A stretch of 64,000 nucleotides of DNA from Margaritifera margaritifera (GCA_029931535.1 JAQPZY010001659.1:4346001-4410000), one strand, 5' to 3'; positions 10,432 through 22,130 are shown, counted from the stretch's first letter. A program made the numbers and translations. The notes: generated by a model not told the origin, from the letters alone.

Positions 10432-11438
10432 AAACCCTCCCTATATACAAATATCTCCTGTTTTATGGCATCCATCAACCCTCCCTATATACAAGTATCT
10501 CCTGTTCTATGGCATCCATCAACCCTCCCTACATACAAATATCTCCTGTTTTATGGCATCCATCAACCCTCCCTATATACAAGTATCTCCTGTTCTATGG
10601 CATCCATCGACCCTCCCTTTATATAAATATATCCTGTTCTACGGCATTCATCAACCCTCCCTATATATAAATATCTCCTGTTCTATGGTATCCATCAACC
10701 CTCCCTATATACAAGTATCTCCTGTTCTATGGCATCCATCACCCTCCCTATATACAAGTATCTCCTGTTCTATGTGATCCATCAACCCTCCCTATATACA
10801 AATATCTCCTGTTCTATGGCATCCATCAACCTCCTACATATAAATATCTCCTGTTCTAACGGATCCATCAATCCTCCCTATATACAAGTATCTCCTGTTC
10901 TATGGCATCCATCAACCTCCTACATATAAATATCTCCTGTTCTATGGCATCCATCAATCCTCCCTATATACAAATATCTCCTGTTCTATGGCATCCATCA
11001 ACCTCCTACATATAAATATCTCCTGTTCTATGGCATCCATCAACCCTCCCTATATACAAGTATCTCCTGTTCTATGGCATCCATCAATCCTACCTATATA
11101 TAAATATCTCCTGTTCTATGGTATTCATCAACCCTCCCTATATACAAGTATCTCCTGTTCTATGGCATCCATCAACCCTCCCTATATATAAATATCTCCT
11201 GTTCTATGGCATCCATCAACCCTCCCTATATATAAATATCTCCTGTTCTATGGCATCCATCAACCCTCCCTATATACAAATATCTCCTGTTCTATGGCAT
11301 CCATCAACCTCCTACATACAAATATCTCCTGTTCTATGGCATCCATCAACCTCCTACATATAAATATCTCCTGTTCTAACGGATCCATCAATCCTCCCTA
11401 TATACAAATATCTCCTGTTCTATGGCATCCATCACCCT
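10432..11438. repeat. 44-bp minisatellite, ~23 units
   Basis: The units contain 'aaccctccctatataca' followed by 'aatatctcctgttct' and 'atggcatccatc'. Variants include aagtatct, a shorter 'aacctcctacatataa' form near 10832, 10913 and 11010, and 'taacggatcc' near 10857 and 11378. Repeated strings of the same variants suggest multi-unit duplication. The four + strand ORFs (up to 137 codons) are repeat translations. Confidence 0.92.
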
Positions 11439-11495
11439 GTATAGAGTGACCAGTCACGTGACCAATCGTCATCTTGTGTGAACCCTAAGGTACTC

Positions 11496-11529
11496 CAGGC
11501 ATGATGAAACTGGAATCAAATTTCAACTG
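11496..11529. repeat. Right inverted repeat framing the 44-bp minisatellite
   Basis: Partner of 10379-10412: 'caggcatgatgaaactgg' continuing to 'tttcaactg'. Together with the array it makes a unit of about 1.15 kb resembling the IR-plus-tandem-core layout of non-autonomous elements described in bivalves (for example pearl-like elements; recalled, not verified). Confidence 0.8.
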
Positions 11530-12240
11530 ACTGTTCCATTTTCAAGAACATTCAAAGATGAGATCTATTGCCTTCATATTGTATATTATTAAAAGTGTGC
11601 TTTAATAAATAGCCGATTCATAAAATGCGAAAGACTGCATTGAATTTACAATAAATCAAGATATAACTGCAAATGCAATATGTGTAAAAATATACCCGTA
11701 GAGTATTTGTCAGCAAATTTTATTTCTTATTTTGTTTTGTTTAAATAAAGATTGTACATATAAAAAACATCAGTCATAATGTCATCACATTAATAGTGGT
11801 TTTTTTTTGTTAAATGTCTGCCTCGATAAGAACAATGTAACGGGTGCAAAATTGTCTGTTAACATAAAAGAATCTCATCCTAGATAATCATGCAAAAGAG
11901 TTTTTGCCCATCCAGGGCTAAAATAAAATGTAATTTTCTCCCAATTGCCCACTGGTCAAGTAAAATGTATTGCCTAGCTACAAAATCAATTTGTCCAGTA
12001 AAAAGCATTCTCCATATATAATAGTTTTCTTCCTACGTAATAAATACACAATCATCCTTATATTGCCACATTGCTCTAACATATACCAACTTCAAATTTG
12101 GAAGTGCCTTTATATTTAGTAACTTTTTCAAGGTTTCAGTTTGGAGACACCATGTTCACATGATTTCAGTCTACGACGTTGAAAACAAATTTCAATTGTT
12201 TTGCCATAATAAACAAGAGGACTGTACATATTACTTTGTC
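11530..12240. other. AT-rich spacer, nothing recognised
   Basis: No ORF, repeat array or RNA signature of note. It contains a T-run near 11802 and ordinary AT-rich sequence. Confidence 0.6.
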
Positions 12241-12245
12241 CTTAA

Positions 12246-12755
12246 TAGTATGAATACATGTATTAATCATTATAGTGTGAATACATGTATTAATCATTAT
12301 ATTATGAATACATGTATTAATCATTATAGTATGAATACATGTATTAATCATTATAATATGAATACATGTATTAATCATTATAGTATGAATACATGTATTA
12401 ATCATTATAGTATGAATACATGTATTAATCATTATAGTATGAATACATGTATTAATCATTATATTATGAATACATCTATTAATCATTATAGTATGAATAC
12501 ATGTATTAATCATTATAATATGAATACATGTATTAATCATTATAGTATGAATACATGAATTAATCATTACTAACTTAATAGTACGAATACATGTATTAAT
12601 CATTACTAACTTAATAGTATGAATACATGTATTAATCATTACTAACTTAATAGTATGAATACATGTATTAATCATTACTAACTTAATAGTATGAATACAT
12701 GTATTAATCATTACTAACTTAATAGCATGAATACATGTATTAATCATTACTAAAC
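12246..12755. repeat. 27-bp minisatellite switching to a 36-bp variant
   Basis: Left part (12246-12560): about 11 units of 27 bp containing 'gaatacatgtattaatcatt' plus 'atagtat'. Right part (12560-12755): six units of 36 bp with the same core plus a 9-bp 'ctaacttaa' insertion. The core contains the palindrome 'aatacatgtatt'. Both lengths are multiples of 9, which explains the long ORFs on both strands (132 and 193 codons); these are artefacts. Confidence 0.93.
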
Positions 12756-12784
12756 CCTACTTTTGATGTACTGGTGGTGATGGT

Positions 12785-12801
12785 TATTGTTGTTGTTGTT
12801 G

Positions 12802-12854
<53 letters not shown>

Positions 12855-12856
12855 GT
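12785..12856. repeat. (TTG)n(TTA)n trinucleotide microsatellite
   Basis: About 7 'gtt' units pass into about 16 'att' units, ending in 'attgtagtattg'. Confidence 0.95.
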
Positions 12857-13655
12857 AGTATTGTTGCAGTTTATGCATCAACTTGCTGCTCATTTTTGTA
12901 GTTTAAAACAGATCAAGGCATTGTAAACAAGTTTGTTCACATAATCATGAGGATAACCATTTCATTAACTGTAGAAAAAATCAGGAAAAGAATTATCGCT
13001 GCTTTAATTGAAGGATAGTTCAGACTATTGGGGAAGGAGTGGTACTGAAAGAAGAGGAGTATGTCTTGATATTATATTCCAAGTATGGAGTCAGTTTGGA
13101 GTAAAACATGTTTCTTTGATATTACTCACCCAATCATAATACATTAGGAGTACGACCACTACCTTGAAAATCTAGCCGTCCAAAACTGATTTTTAGCAAT
13201 AAAAGTGCCAAAATCTGTCTGCCCACCCAGATGGGAGAAAGACTTGAGTGATCTCCCCTTATAGAGACTTGCACTAAATCCTGTTCATACTTGAGTTACT
13301 ACTGGAGCAGATATGCACATTCTGACAGGTTTTAAAATGCAACTGTATGGAGGCTGGGAGGGTGTGCCTGTATTATGATTGGGTAAGTATTACAGAAGAA
13401 GCATATTTTACTCCAAAGATTGGTTCTTCTTCAAATACATCACCCGATCGTAATACACTAGGAGAATAGGTAAGAGGTGGAAGGTGTTAGACCCCCTTAC
13501 GCCTGAGATGGAGTTAGAGCCCCCGAGCTCAATGATTATGCCTGATGTGGCTAGAACAACTAGGAAGTAGGTTGGTATGAGGGGTGATTCAATGAGCCTC
13601 CAGACAGAGGTGCTTTATTCGGTCATGTCATAACTACAGTAAATTCCATTTGGAC

Positions 13656-14125
13656 CTAGAGCCAAAGCTCTTGGTCAAGACAAATCAAAGTTTGGCGGAA
13701 CGTCCAAGAGATCTTTATTTTGTCTACTATATTCATTTCCATGATGATGAAATGTGTCTGAGCCCAAGGAATGGTAGCATTTATAGTCATGTAGGCTAAC
13801 CTCTTCTCTTCAAAGAGGCAAAGGAGTAAATTTGTTATTTGTGATATCGAGGCTTTTACCTGAATGATGTATCTGCTCACACCACTGGGAGAAATCTCCA
13901 CTTCCCGTGATATGCCCTCAAAGTGGTGTGCCTTTTTGTCTGAGCGATTCTGTCCACCACCCATTCTGAGAAATCTTTCTCCTTGAGGGCTTGCTTGATA
14001 TGATCCAGGCATGCAGGTTCAACAATTCGGGGGTTGAATAAAACACCAGCATTTGTGGTTGCTTGAAAAGTGAGGAAAGACCAAGATTTCACTGAGAATT
14101 TACACTGCCAAGTTGCAATGATCAT
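13656..14125 (-). pseudogene. Tyrosine recombinase N-terminal half (DIRS-type)
   Basis: Two overlapping minus-strand ORFs read one ancestral frame with a shift near 13900-14000. The first contains KDFSEWVVDRIAQTKR then HTTLRAYHGKWRF, the usual 'GFS..V...I....R.STL.AY..KW..F' start of DIRS-type recombinases. The second contains ITNLLLCLFEEKRLAYMTIN, the usual 'FL..LF.EK.L...TI..Y' of the SAM-like core-binding domain. The catalytic C-terminal domain was not found towards 13480, where terminal-type repeats begin. Confidence 0.7.
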
Positions 14126-14688
14126 TTAGCCATGTTATCAGGATTAGACAGAACTCCGACTCCCTCACTTTCTGCAGGACTTAAAGGATCAGAGGGTCTG
14201 GAGGAAATAAGTAGCATGTTCCAGTTCATGGAAAGAGCATAGACTACTCAGGCCTTTTGAATATTGGGCTGGAGATACAAAGACGGGTAACTTTGCATTT
14301 CATCATGTCGCCAATACATCCACACCTGGTTTACCCAAGTGGGCATAGATTCATCTGAGTCTCAAGGGATGAAGAGACTATTCACTTTGAATTAGATGAT
14401 TCTCTATGGAAAAATAGTCCATTAGGATATTGAGCCTGTCCAAAATGTAGTAGACTTGAAGGTGGATTTGTCAGTGATGACACCACCTGAGAAAATCCTA
14501 AACCAGAAGGCAGAAATCTCGAGATATTTGCCCCCCCCCCCCCCCCTTACCTTGTGATATCATTTATCACAATGGAGTTGTCGAACAGAATGAGAACACC
14601 CTTTCCTGATAGCAATTCACTATAGCCTTCATCTCCAGGCAAGTGATATGCAGTGAACTGCCTCGAGTGGCTACATGGTTCTGACTTC

Positions 14689-14944
14689 TCAAAATGAGAG
14701 CATGAAATGGGCACCACAGCTTACCATGGTTTCATCGATGCAGATTGTAATTCCCAGAGACTGAATCTGCAAGAGAATATCCACAGAAAGCCATGTGTGG
14801 TTGTCCCATTTGCTGAGAAGGGACCTCATGTATTCCAAAAATGTGATCACTGATCCAATGGGGCAAAGCTGATCCCATGGGCAGTAAAAGATGGGGGGGG
14901 GAGGGTCCATTGCTGCATTGAAGAGACCCAATAAGCAAAAACAT
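14689..14944 (-). pseudogene. RNase H-like region (DIRS-type)
   Basis: Minus-strand ORFs contain GLFNAAMD, then the segment 'HEVPSQQMG', and end in IDETMVSCGAHF. The last matches the family's '.TDAS..GWGAH.', in which the D is part of the RNase H active site. A GGGG/CCCC run near 14894 breaks the frame. Confidence 0.55.
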
Positions 14945-14999
14945 TCACAGGCTGAGATTCAATTCTTTGAGTGAAAAGACCAAGTGATTCAAGGCATGT

Positions 15000-15590
15000 T
15001 CATCAGGAAGACAGACCCTGTTCAAATGCATTTTGAACTCCAATGTGGGTATAATGTTGAGATTGGTGTGAGAACAGATTTGTCCTTGTTGACAAGGAAT
15101 CCTAGGCAGAGCTGAAGTGAAACAAGGGATTTCGTGCATTGATGTACAATATTACGTATCTGATGCTTTTGCCGAATGTCATCTAGGTAGCTGGAAGTCA
15201 CTGATGTGGAGGTGGGACTGAAGTAAGACATGACTCCCTCCATAATTCATAGCCAGGGACTGATGTTCTGACTGAATTGGTATACCATATACCATATCCC
15301 TGAATGTCAAATCTTCCTCTTGTATGGCATTGAAAACAGTCTCTGTGTCTCTATTCAGAACCATGGTGCCTGAATGAAAATGTTTCAGAGAGTTTAGAAG
15401 TATGACCAGCCAAAGCATGCCACTGGCCTTTTGCACCAAGAAAAATCTGGAGTAAAGTCCTAGTGAGTTTAGGCTTGAACAATCACTACTTTTGTAAGAA
15501 GATTGTCGATTTGCTACAAGATGTCCACTTTGTACAAGTCTCATAGATGTATGCAATAATGGGTCACATTTATAATGGCGTAGGAGCACA
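15000..15590 (-). pseudogene. Reverse transcriptase fragment (DIRS-type)
   Basis: The 136-codon minus ORF contains LYSRFFLVQKASG and LNSLKHFHSGTMVLN, fitting the family's 'G.YSR.FLVPKK.GG.RPVIDL..LN.F'; further on, GIPIQSEHQSLAMNYG fits '..PIHP..R.YL.F'. The next minus ORF has SSYLDDIRQKH (the Y-x-D-D-like RT active site in the context SYLDD) and LGFLVNKDKSVLTP, fitting '.GF.VN..KS.L.P'. Frames shift between blocks, so it is broken. Confidence 0.7.
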
Positions 15591-16059
15591 GAATGTTATC
15601 CGGGGGCTCTCGGAAACAACCTGTATCATGCATAGATCAGCAGATCATTGTCTCCATTCCATGGAAAAGTGAAATTCCTCACACATGGATGTTAGAAAGA
15701 AAACAAGTACACAGCTCTGTGTCACTGGGCCCGTAAGGTTTGCCTCCTTGGTGTTATTTAAAAATGCCTATGTTCAGATAGCTAAAAAAATAACATTGGA
15801 ACCAAAGCCAAACACAGGTCCTATCGCTATGACATTTCAAATTAGTTGTTGCAAGTCGAAGATGAACTTCTAGTCCATACACCCAGAGGAAGGTTGACAG
15901 TCCCAGGCCAAAAATGTCTCTGTTGACAGCTGGGACTACAGGGAGAAAGGTCAGCAGCTGTGCCCAGTAGCACACTGGGATAAAATTGCAGGCTGTTGCT
16001 GATGCAGAAGAAAAGAACTGTTGACACTTGGGTCTTGATGTGGACTTTCAATGGAACAA

Positions 16060-18362
16060 ATTATGTCAGCAACCAGTCCAGACTGTGGCATTTGCTCGAG
16101 TAATGGCTGTCTTTCTTGACTAAGAGGTTAACGGACGCAGGATTTAGCCATAACTGCCATAACACGACGTGTCACGCTAAAAACACAAGTTTTACTCCCA
16201 AACCCCCTGACATGATCGTGCTTAAAAAACACAATTTTCAGTAATCTTCGGGGAAAAAAACCCCCACCTCGTCAATATATGCCCATTAACATGTAGCATG
16301 TATAAATGGTAAACAGTCTTGCTTAGAGCTCATATACAACTATCCTTGGGGCACTTTTTACAGCTAATTGTCACAGAGGCAATTAAAAGACAAGGTGGTC
16401 AAGTATAAACAACCACCATTTCACATATTACTTAACTGGCTGACAATAGCTAGGGTGATGTGTTAAGTCCTTTGAAGACTGCTGTGGTGGAGCCCATTAT
16501 GCTAATTTGCATAGGTAAAGTTTGCAAAGTTGAACAACCGAATTCGTTTTAAGTTATAGGTAAATCAAAGAGATTGATTGTCGAAGAACAAAAGTTATTA
16601 CAAATCACTGCCTTGAATGAGAATATTTTAGCTATCTGTATTAAAGATTATTGGCAAGTTTGTGAACAGCGGCAATGTTTCTTTGAAGATGGATTTCACT
16701 TCATATGTAAAACGCAAAGCATGATTATTTCAGTCGTCGGAATAGTATTCAAGTATGATTGGTTTTTTTAGGGCAAAAATGTCAAAATAAATTTCCTGTG
16801 ATTCAGGAAGCAACAAACAATCAGCAAAGAAAGCGAAGCCCAAAAACAATAAACAAATTTCAGAACTCCTGGTTGATGGAGTTTGATTTTGTGAAGCATA
16901 GCAGCAAGGGGAAGCATTGAATTCTTTGCACATGCTGCAAACAATATATCAACATAAGTCATTCTGGAGTGCACGACGTCCGTCGAAATAGCAGCACCAC
17001 CCGTAACATCGGGACAAACCAGAGCATTTTTGACATGCTGAATTGAACATTCAGATTAGTTGTCTTTATTATTATTCATTATCTTATTCTTGTTAAAATA
17101 CCAACTATTTATTGACCCATGCTTTTCAGGACGATTCTAGCTATGAAATAGATTGAATGAAAGACAATAATAAGAACACACTTTTGTTTGCACCGTTGAT
17201 TTGTGTTCATAAAGCATTAACTTGAAAATATTATGTCCCTTCTTCTCCCCCACCCCCTTCACCCAAGGAAATGGTCAGTCCCAAATGTGATGTATATTCT
17301 CTTTTCCATAGTGACAAGCATATCTCATGGTCAAACTGCATCAGATACAGTTCTGACAATGCTAATGTTCTAGTTGTCAGCAACAATTCGGTTCTGACCA
17401 TGATTTGCTCAGAAAATCCAAGTGGGAAGTTTGAACAAAAGTACCATCCAGTCTCTAATGAGTGCAAAGATGAACACAAATGAGACTTGGATTACCTTCA
17501 AAAACCTGCTACCGAACTACTGAGTGCCACAAAGACTGCATCTTATTCAGTCGATATTTTGCCTTGCAGTGGATTTAAAGACAGAAACTTGGTGTATGTT
17601 TTTATTTAATGTCAGTGTGGTTGTGATTATGTGAGTGTTTGCAAATGCAAGTATGCATATGTGTGTTGTGATGATACTTGTCAATGATAAATCTACCAAG
17701 TATTTTTTTTCTTTTTAAGTGTATTAAGTGCTTAAAAGAAAACAGACAAGTTATTTTCTTTTATTCATGTTTGAATTTCCAATCATATTCTAAAGGCTTA
17801 TATGAAAAGATAGCTTATTCCCTATTGAATAATGTCGTTTTTTTTTTTTTTTTTTGAGGGTGGGGTCACGCACACACCCCTTTGGGACCTCAAAACACAC
17901 TTTTTTGAAATTCAAAACCCCCTCACACTGTCTGGGAATATGGCAGGTATGGATTTAGCAAAAGGGTGAGTCTTCTCTGATTGAAAAGGGAAGATGGTGC
18001 TTGAGATCATGAATCTTTGCAATGGTGATAAAACAGCCTCCTGTGCGGAGTGAAACAATGGACTTAGCGAAATAGGCAATGTGGGACAGTGCACAAACGC
18101 TTGTAATCTGTCCATGTTGTGACGCAGTTATCTTTAGGCATTCACCGTGTGAATCCTTGATGGTCCTTGCTGGTACAGAGTCAAGAGAGACCCGAGACCA
18201 GTTAGAAACTGTCCTGTGCTGTTCAACTATACTTCCTGATTATGGCACTGAGTAGAAGCATGAAATGGTTCCCCAACTCTGGTAGCAGATATGCTAAGCG
18301 TCTGAAACTGTCATGGTTGGGTGATGGACTCCGTCTGTGTCATGAAGCCGGGAATGGGCACA
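16060..18362. other. Gene-poor spacer
   Basis: Several ORFs of 60-80 codons occur on both strands (for example 16574-16771 and 17271-17483 on +), but none shows a recognisable domain or convincing splice context. Long T and G runs at 17838-17866. No array was seen. Confidence 0.5.
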
Positions 18363-19739
18363 CAGTAAAACCCGTCTTGAGCAACCTCTGCTATGAGCAA
18401 CCACCTGTCATTTACAACCACAATTGTCATACATGGATCGATTTTATTGTAGAAATGTACTGTCATGAGTGACCACGTGCAGTAGAACTTGACCAGCAAC
18501 CACTAGTTTCAGGCAAAATATGCGTTTCAACACTGCTATGAACGACCGAATTGCAAAAAGGGAGATAAACACCACTGACCTTATAAAATCCTTTGTAAAC
18601 ATGACTGCTTAGGAGTGTCTGTTCTACGCAAACAAAAGTTGAGTCTGGCTACCAGTTTGCTAAAATCTACAGGTCATGCAGGTAGCATTGTTTGCTACAG
18701 AGCGTAAACCAGACTAAAGTACATGTCACTAACCACTATTGTAGTGCCAAAGTCATGTAAATCCCCGTTACAATTAACTATTCCTTCTTCAAAGGGAGTG
18801 GTCAAGGATGTACATAGTTAATGAAATATTGTTTCTTTATCTTTTGTGAAAAAACACACAATGCCAATAATGGCATAATTAGAAATCTTCTTAAAGGTCT
18901 TCACTGGAGTGTTCGAGTACGTTGTTTGCCTTGGAATCAATCCGTAATGCCTGGGGTGAATGAGGTCTCTATTTTTGACTTTAATAAGTGATTCTCTTTT
19001 TCCGAATTAGATTATCATTGGAAAAGGTTTGTATGTTTTTTTTTTTTGTTGCTTTTTGTATGTTACGGTTATTAAAACACACACACACCAAGCTGTCATC
19101 TGTTTGCCATCATGCAGCCAATTACACCCTTTATTTATGAAGCTAATCTCTTTATGTCATCAGTGAATTAAGCCTTTGGCTTCTGTTTCTGATAACATTT
19201 TTTAAAATTCTTTTCTGGATGGCTTAATTTTGTCTTTTGATTTCATTCATTGGTACATATATATTCTATATTTACCTAAAACGTGACCACTACAGGGCAA
19301 TTCATACACAAAAGCGTTATCATAACTAACTGTGTAATTTTTATGCTTCATTTGAAATAACTCTGAAATGTATGAACATGTGAAGTTAACTTATGGTCAG
19401 GATAAATAAATATTACCTTAGTCAGTTAATATTGCAATTCATATGCTAATGCATGCACATATGCTCTTCAAATATAAATGTCAATGTTTTATGATATATG
19501 TATATCTTGATTGCTATATAAAATTATCATGGGATGAAACAAATGCAATATTTTTACAAGAACTATGAATAAAAAATAAAAAAAATGCATGTACAGTAAT
19601 TGTGGGTAATTTCCATCTTACGCCAAGTTGAATTTTGACCTTCAAAACTGGTCATCACAAACCTGTTATGAGAGACCATCTGTCTTGAGAGATCACTTTT
19701 GTTGGCAGAATGGGTGGTCCCTCAAGAGAAATTTTACTG
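18363..19739. mobile_element. Non-autonomous TIR DNA transposon, ~1.38 kb
   Basis: The left end CAGTAAAACCCGTCTTGAGC faces a right end whose reverse complement is CAGTAAAATTTCTCTTGAGG, followed on both sides by 'ACC'-containing motifs. Sub-terminal repeats of the 'gag..accac' motif occur at 18390-18480 and 19660-19730, as expected for transposase-binding repeats. The right flank is TA but the left flank is CA, so a TA duplication is only partly supported. No transposase is visible inside. Confidence 0.6.
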
Positions 19740-20700
19740 TATCAGGAAAATCGATCATCATACCCAATTCTGATTCCAAAAACTTGACATGACTGGCATT
19801 AGGGTCAGAGCTGGCCCTGGAACTGTTAATAGTCAGGTACCCACACGCTTTCTGTGTTATCAAGCCTGGAAAGGGTAAACCTGGAAAATCGATCACTGTA
19901 CCAAATTCTGGTGTCGAATACTTTATATAATTGCCATCTCTGTATGAGCCATTTCTGGAACTGTCATTGCTGGGTGCTTGGAGCCACGTGTGTCTTGATG
20001 ACATGAATAAGTTAACCAGGAAAATAGACAACTTTGCCCAATTTAGACTCTGTGACACAGATATGTGTGAAGTCAGCCAAGATGAACATTGAACTAAACT
20101 AATCTCCAGGCATTCACCAAGTGAATTGTCCATGTTCCAGAAAGGTGTAGGGAAGCCAGGTCTGTATCATCACCGTGGGAAATGCCGAGATGTGATGGAA
20201 TCGGGCTGGTACTAGAGCTGTCCAGTATCCCGTGCATAACTCGCAAATGGTTCAAGGCTTGTGCTGGGCATCTTGGACTGTATTGTCACTATAGCCAGTG
20301 CTGGGATGTGAAGAAACTGGGGCTGACACTGTAGCTGTCTGGTATACTGTGAATGACTCAATACTGGTTGTGAACTCTACCAGGCATCCAGGACTGCATC
20401 ATCACCATCGCCACAGTGACAAGGCTGGTGCCAGTAAAGAAAATGTCCTGTGTTCCCTTGATGACTGGCCTATCGTCTGGGTATCTGGGACTGTATCGTC
20501 AACATAGCCAGTGACAAGTCATGACGTAACTGGGATTGGTGATGGAGCTTTCAGGCACGGGTCTATTATGGCACCAGTAGGCTGGTTCTCAATAAAGACC
20601 ATTTGATCATCAATGCCGGTGACAAATGAATGATGCCAGGGCCGGTTAACTCTTTTATCACTATATCCGGTCCCTTTAGGCATGAATTGTATCTACTGAC
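19740..20700. repeat. Two degenerate tandem-repeat fields
   Basis: In 19738-20110 a block starting 'aggaaaatcgatca' or 'aggaaaataga' recurs at about 19743, 19885 and 20029, a spacing of about 142 bp. In 20150-20600 a block with 'ggactgtat', 'atcaccat' or 'gtcactat', and 'gctgtccagtat' or 'gctgtctggtat' recurs near 20160, 20275, 20388 and 20488. The 146-codon minus ORF at 19693-20133 lies across the first field and shows threefold repetition (IDFPG, IDFPD). Whether it was ever coding is unclear. Confidence 0.55.
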
Positions 20701-20723
20701 CATGGCTGATCAACCTTTAATGT

Positions 20724-21137
20724 TGTTGCTGGTCCCAGTGGGCCACCATATCAAGCTGGAATTGGTCATATAGGTATTACTAAGAAAATATGTTCCAATC
20801 ATGGAAGCAAGGGTGGGGCTGGAGATGTATGTGATGCCCTCGATACTATGGCCCACCAGGCTTTCTTCTGGAGTGATGAACTTTCCGCCATCAAAGATTC
20901 TGCCAGTAAAATGTTGTTCACTGAGGCAGCAGCAGTTTTGCTCACTTTCTGACTCGCCCCAGGTACTCCATTTGGCCAAAATAGTCGCCCATACATTTTC
21001 TCTCAATTGTGTGCAAATGTCATACATGTGGCCTGAATTGTACCCAATACAAGTCAGATAGGTAGCATGGTGATCTACCACCATGTTTAAAGTACTGCAC
21101 CCCATTGCATTTAGCACTGCCCATTGTGTTGACTCCC
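20724..21137 (-). CDS. Candidate coding exon, function unknown
   Basis: A minus-strand frame stays open for almost 150 codons with non-repetitive, protein-like composition: VDHHATYLTCIGYNSGHMYD, then a cysteine cluster EQNCCCLSEQHF, then SLIWWPTGTSNN. The 5' side has a good acceptor context (T-rich tract, 'taattacag' ending at 21138), so the exon would begin at 21137. On the 3' side 'aaag/gttgat' at about 20724 is a possible donor just before the stop. It stands out from the AT-rich surroundings by higher GC. No partner exon was found, and I do not recognise the family. It may be a live exon with distant partners, a retained exon of a dead gene, or a chance ORF. Confidence 0.4.
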
Positions 21138-21139
21138 CT

Positions 21140-21904
21140 GTAATTACATACAGCAAAAAAATAGCATATACAGGTGAAATCAGTGAAGTGTCATGTGAAC
21201 TTATTGAAAAATGACACTAATGACTAACACAAGCTGTTTTTTTTTCTTCTAGATATAATTTTGTCACATAATAACTGAAAGGAATATGTGTTAATGTCTT
21301 GTATGCGGTATTCCCAAAGATGTACATCATCATAATGTTTCTTTCTCAAAAGATGCATTTTAAAAAAAAACCCATATCTGTGACTCATGGTTACTCTTAC
21401 GCATATATTTATATCTATCTCAAATATTATGCGTCTACAAAAGGTAAACTTTGATTAATTAAACTTATGCTAACTTGTTTGTATGATCTATTTGCAAGAG
21501 ACTTTCTAATTTCAATTCTTTTAGATATTGTTCAGTCGATTTTAAGGTGTCATTCTTTCCAAGTGAAGAAAATATAATTTTTCTGTGCAATGTTTGCATT
21601 CATGGCCATTTGCTTGAACTTTAAACGAATTTTTAATAATAGCATTTAAAAGTTAGATAAAACGATAGTGAGGCTTCGAAGGCAAGTTAAATTCAAGGAC
21701 TGGTACAAAGCAACAGTATTCATGCTAGATACGAGTCTGCTTCAACCCGAAAACTCCGAGACGTGGAATGCAATGATTTTTGTAATTCTCATTTGGGGTT
21801 TAATGAAGCAACATATAATGATGACCTTGACCTTTACATCAACAATTGGAGCAGTGTATCGTTAAACCCAAACAAAGAATCCCATAAGCATCTTCGACAT
21901 AGGC
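21140..21904. other. AT-rich spacer, nothing recognised
   Basis: Ordinary AT-rich sequence. The T-rich tract next to 21140 could be an intron 3' end for the exon-like ORF on the minus strand. One 65-codon + ORF (21668-21865) has no family resemblance that I can see. Confidence 0.5.
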
Positions 21905-22130
21905 AGAAAGATTAGCGGTTTTCAAAATAAAAGATTAGAGGTTTTCAAAACAAAAGATTAGCGGTTTCCAAATAAAAGATTAGAGGTTTTCAAAACAAAA
22001 GATTAGCGGTTTTCAAAATAAAAGATTAGAGGTTTTCAAAACAAAAGATTAGCGGTTTCCAAATAAAAGATTAGAGGTTTTCAAAATAAAAGATTAGCGA
22101 TTTTCAAAATTAAAGATTAGCGGTTTAAAA
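21905..22130. repeat. 22-23-bp tandem array with alternating variants
   Basis: Ten units of 'aaaagattag' + 'cggttttcaaaat' or 'aggttttcaaaac'. The 'gcgg' and 'gagg' types alternate for the first eight units, so the effective unit is a dimer of about 45 bp. The last two units are decayed. Confidence 0.9.

Larger units (their letters stand above)
13096..16050 (-). mobile_element. Second decayed DIRS-type YR retrotransposon
   Basis: Minus-strand translations give, in order from high to low coordinates, an RT region (about 15590-15000), an RNase H-like region (14944-14690) and the N-terminal part of a tyrosine recombinase (14125-13656). This is DIRS order, and the motifs differ from the first element (YSRFFLV...LGFLVN.DKSVLTP), so it is another lineage. 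The low-coordinate side has terminal-type repeats: 13096-13150 is inverted at 13366-13420 and direct again at 13427-13466. Upstream (15754-16051) two overlapping minus ORFs may be remains of the pre-RT region, uncertain. A poly-C run interrupts at 14529-14546. Confidence 0.72.

Noticed and set aside
10364..11363. Four plus-strand ORFs with PPYIQVSPVLWHPS repeats
   Set aside because: Translation of the 44-bp minisatellite.
12166..12747. 193-codon minus ORF and 132-codon plus ORF
   Set aside because: Both are translations of the 27/36-bp minisatellite, whose unit lengths are multiples of three.
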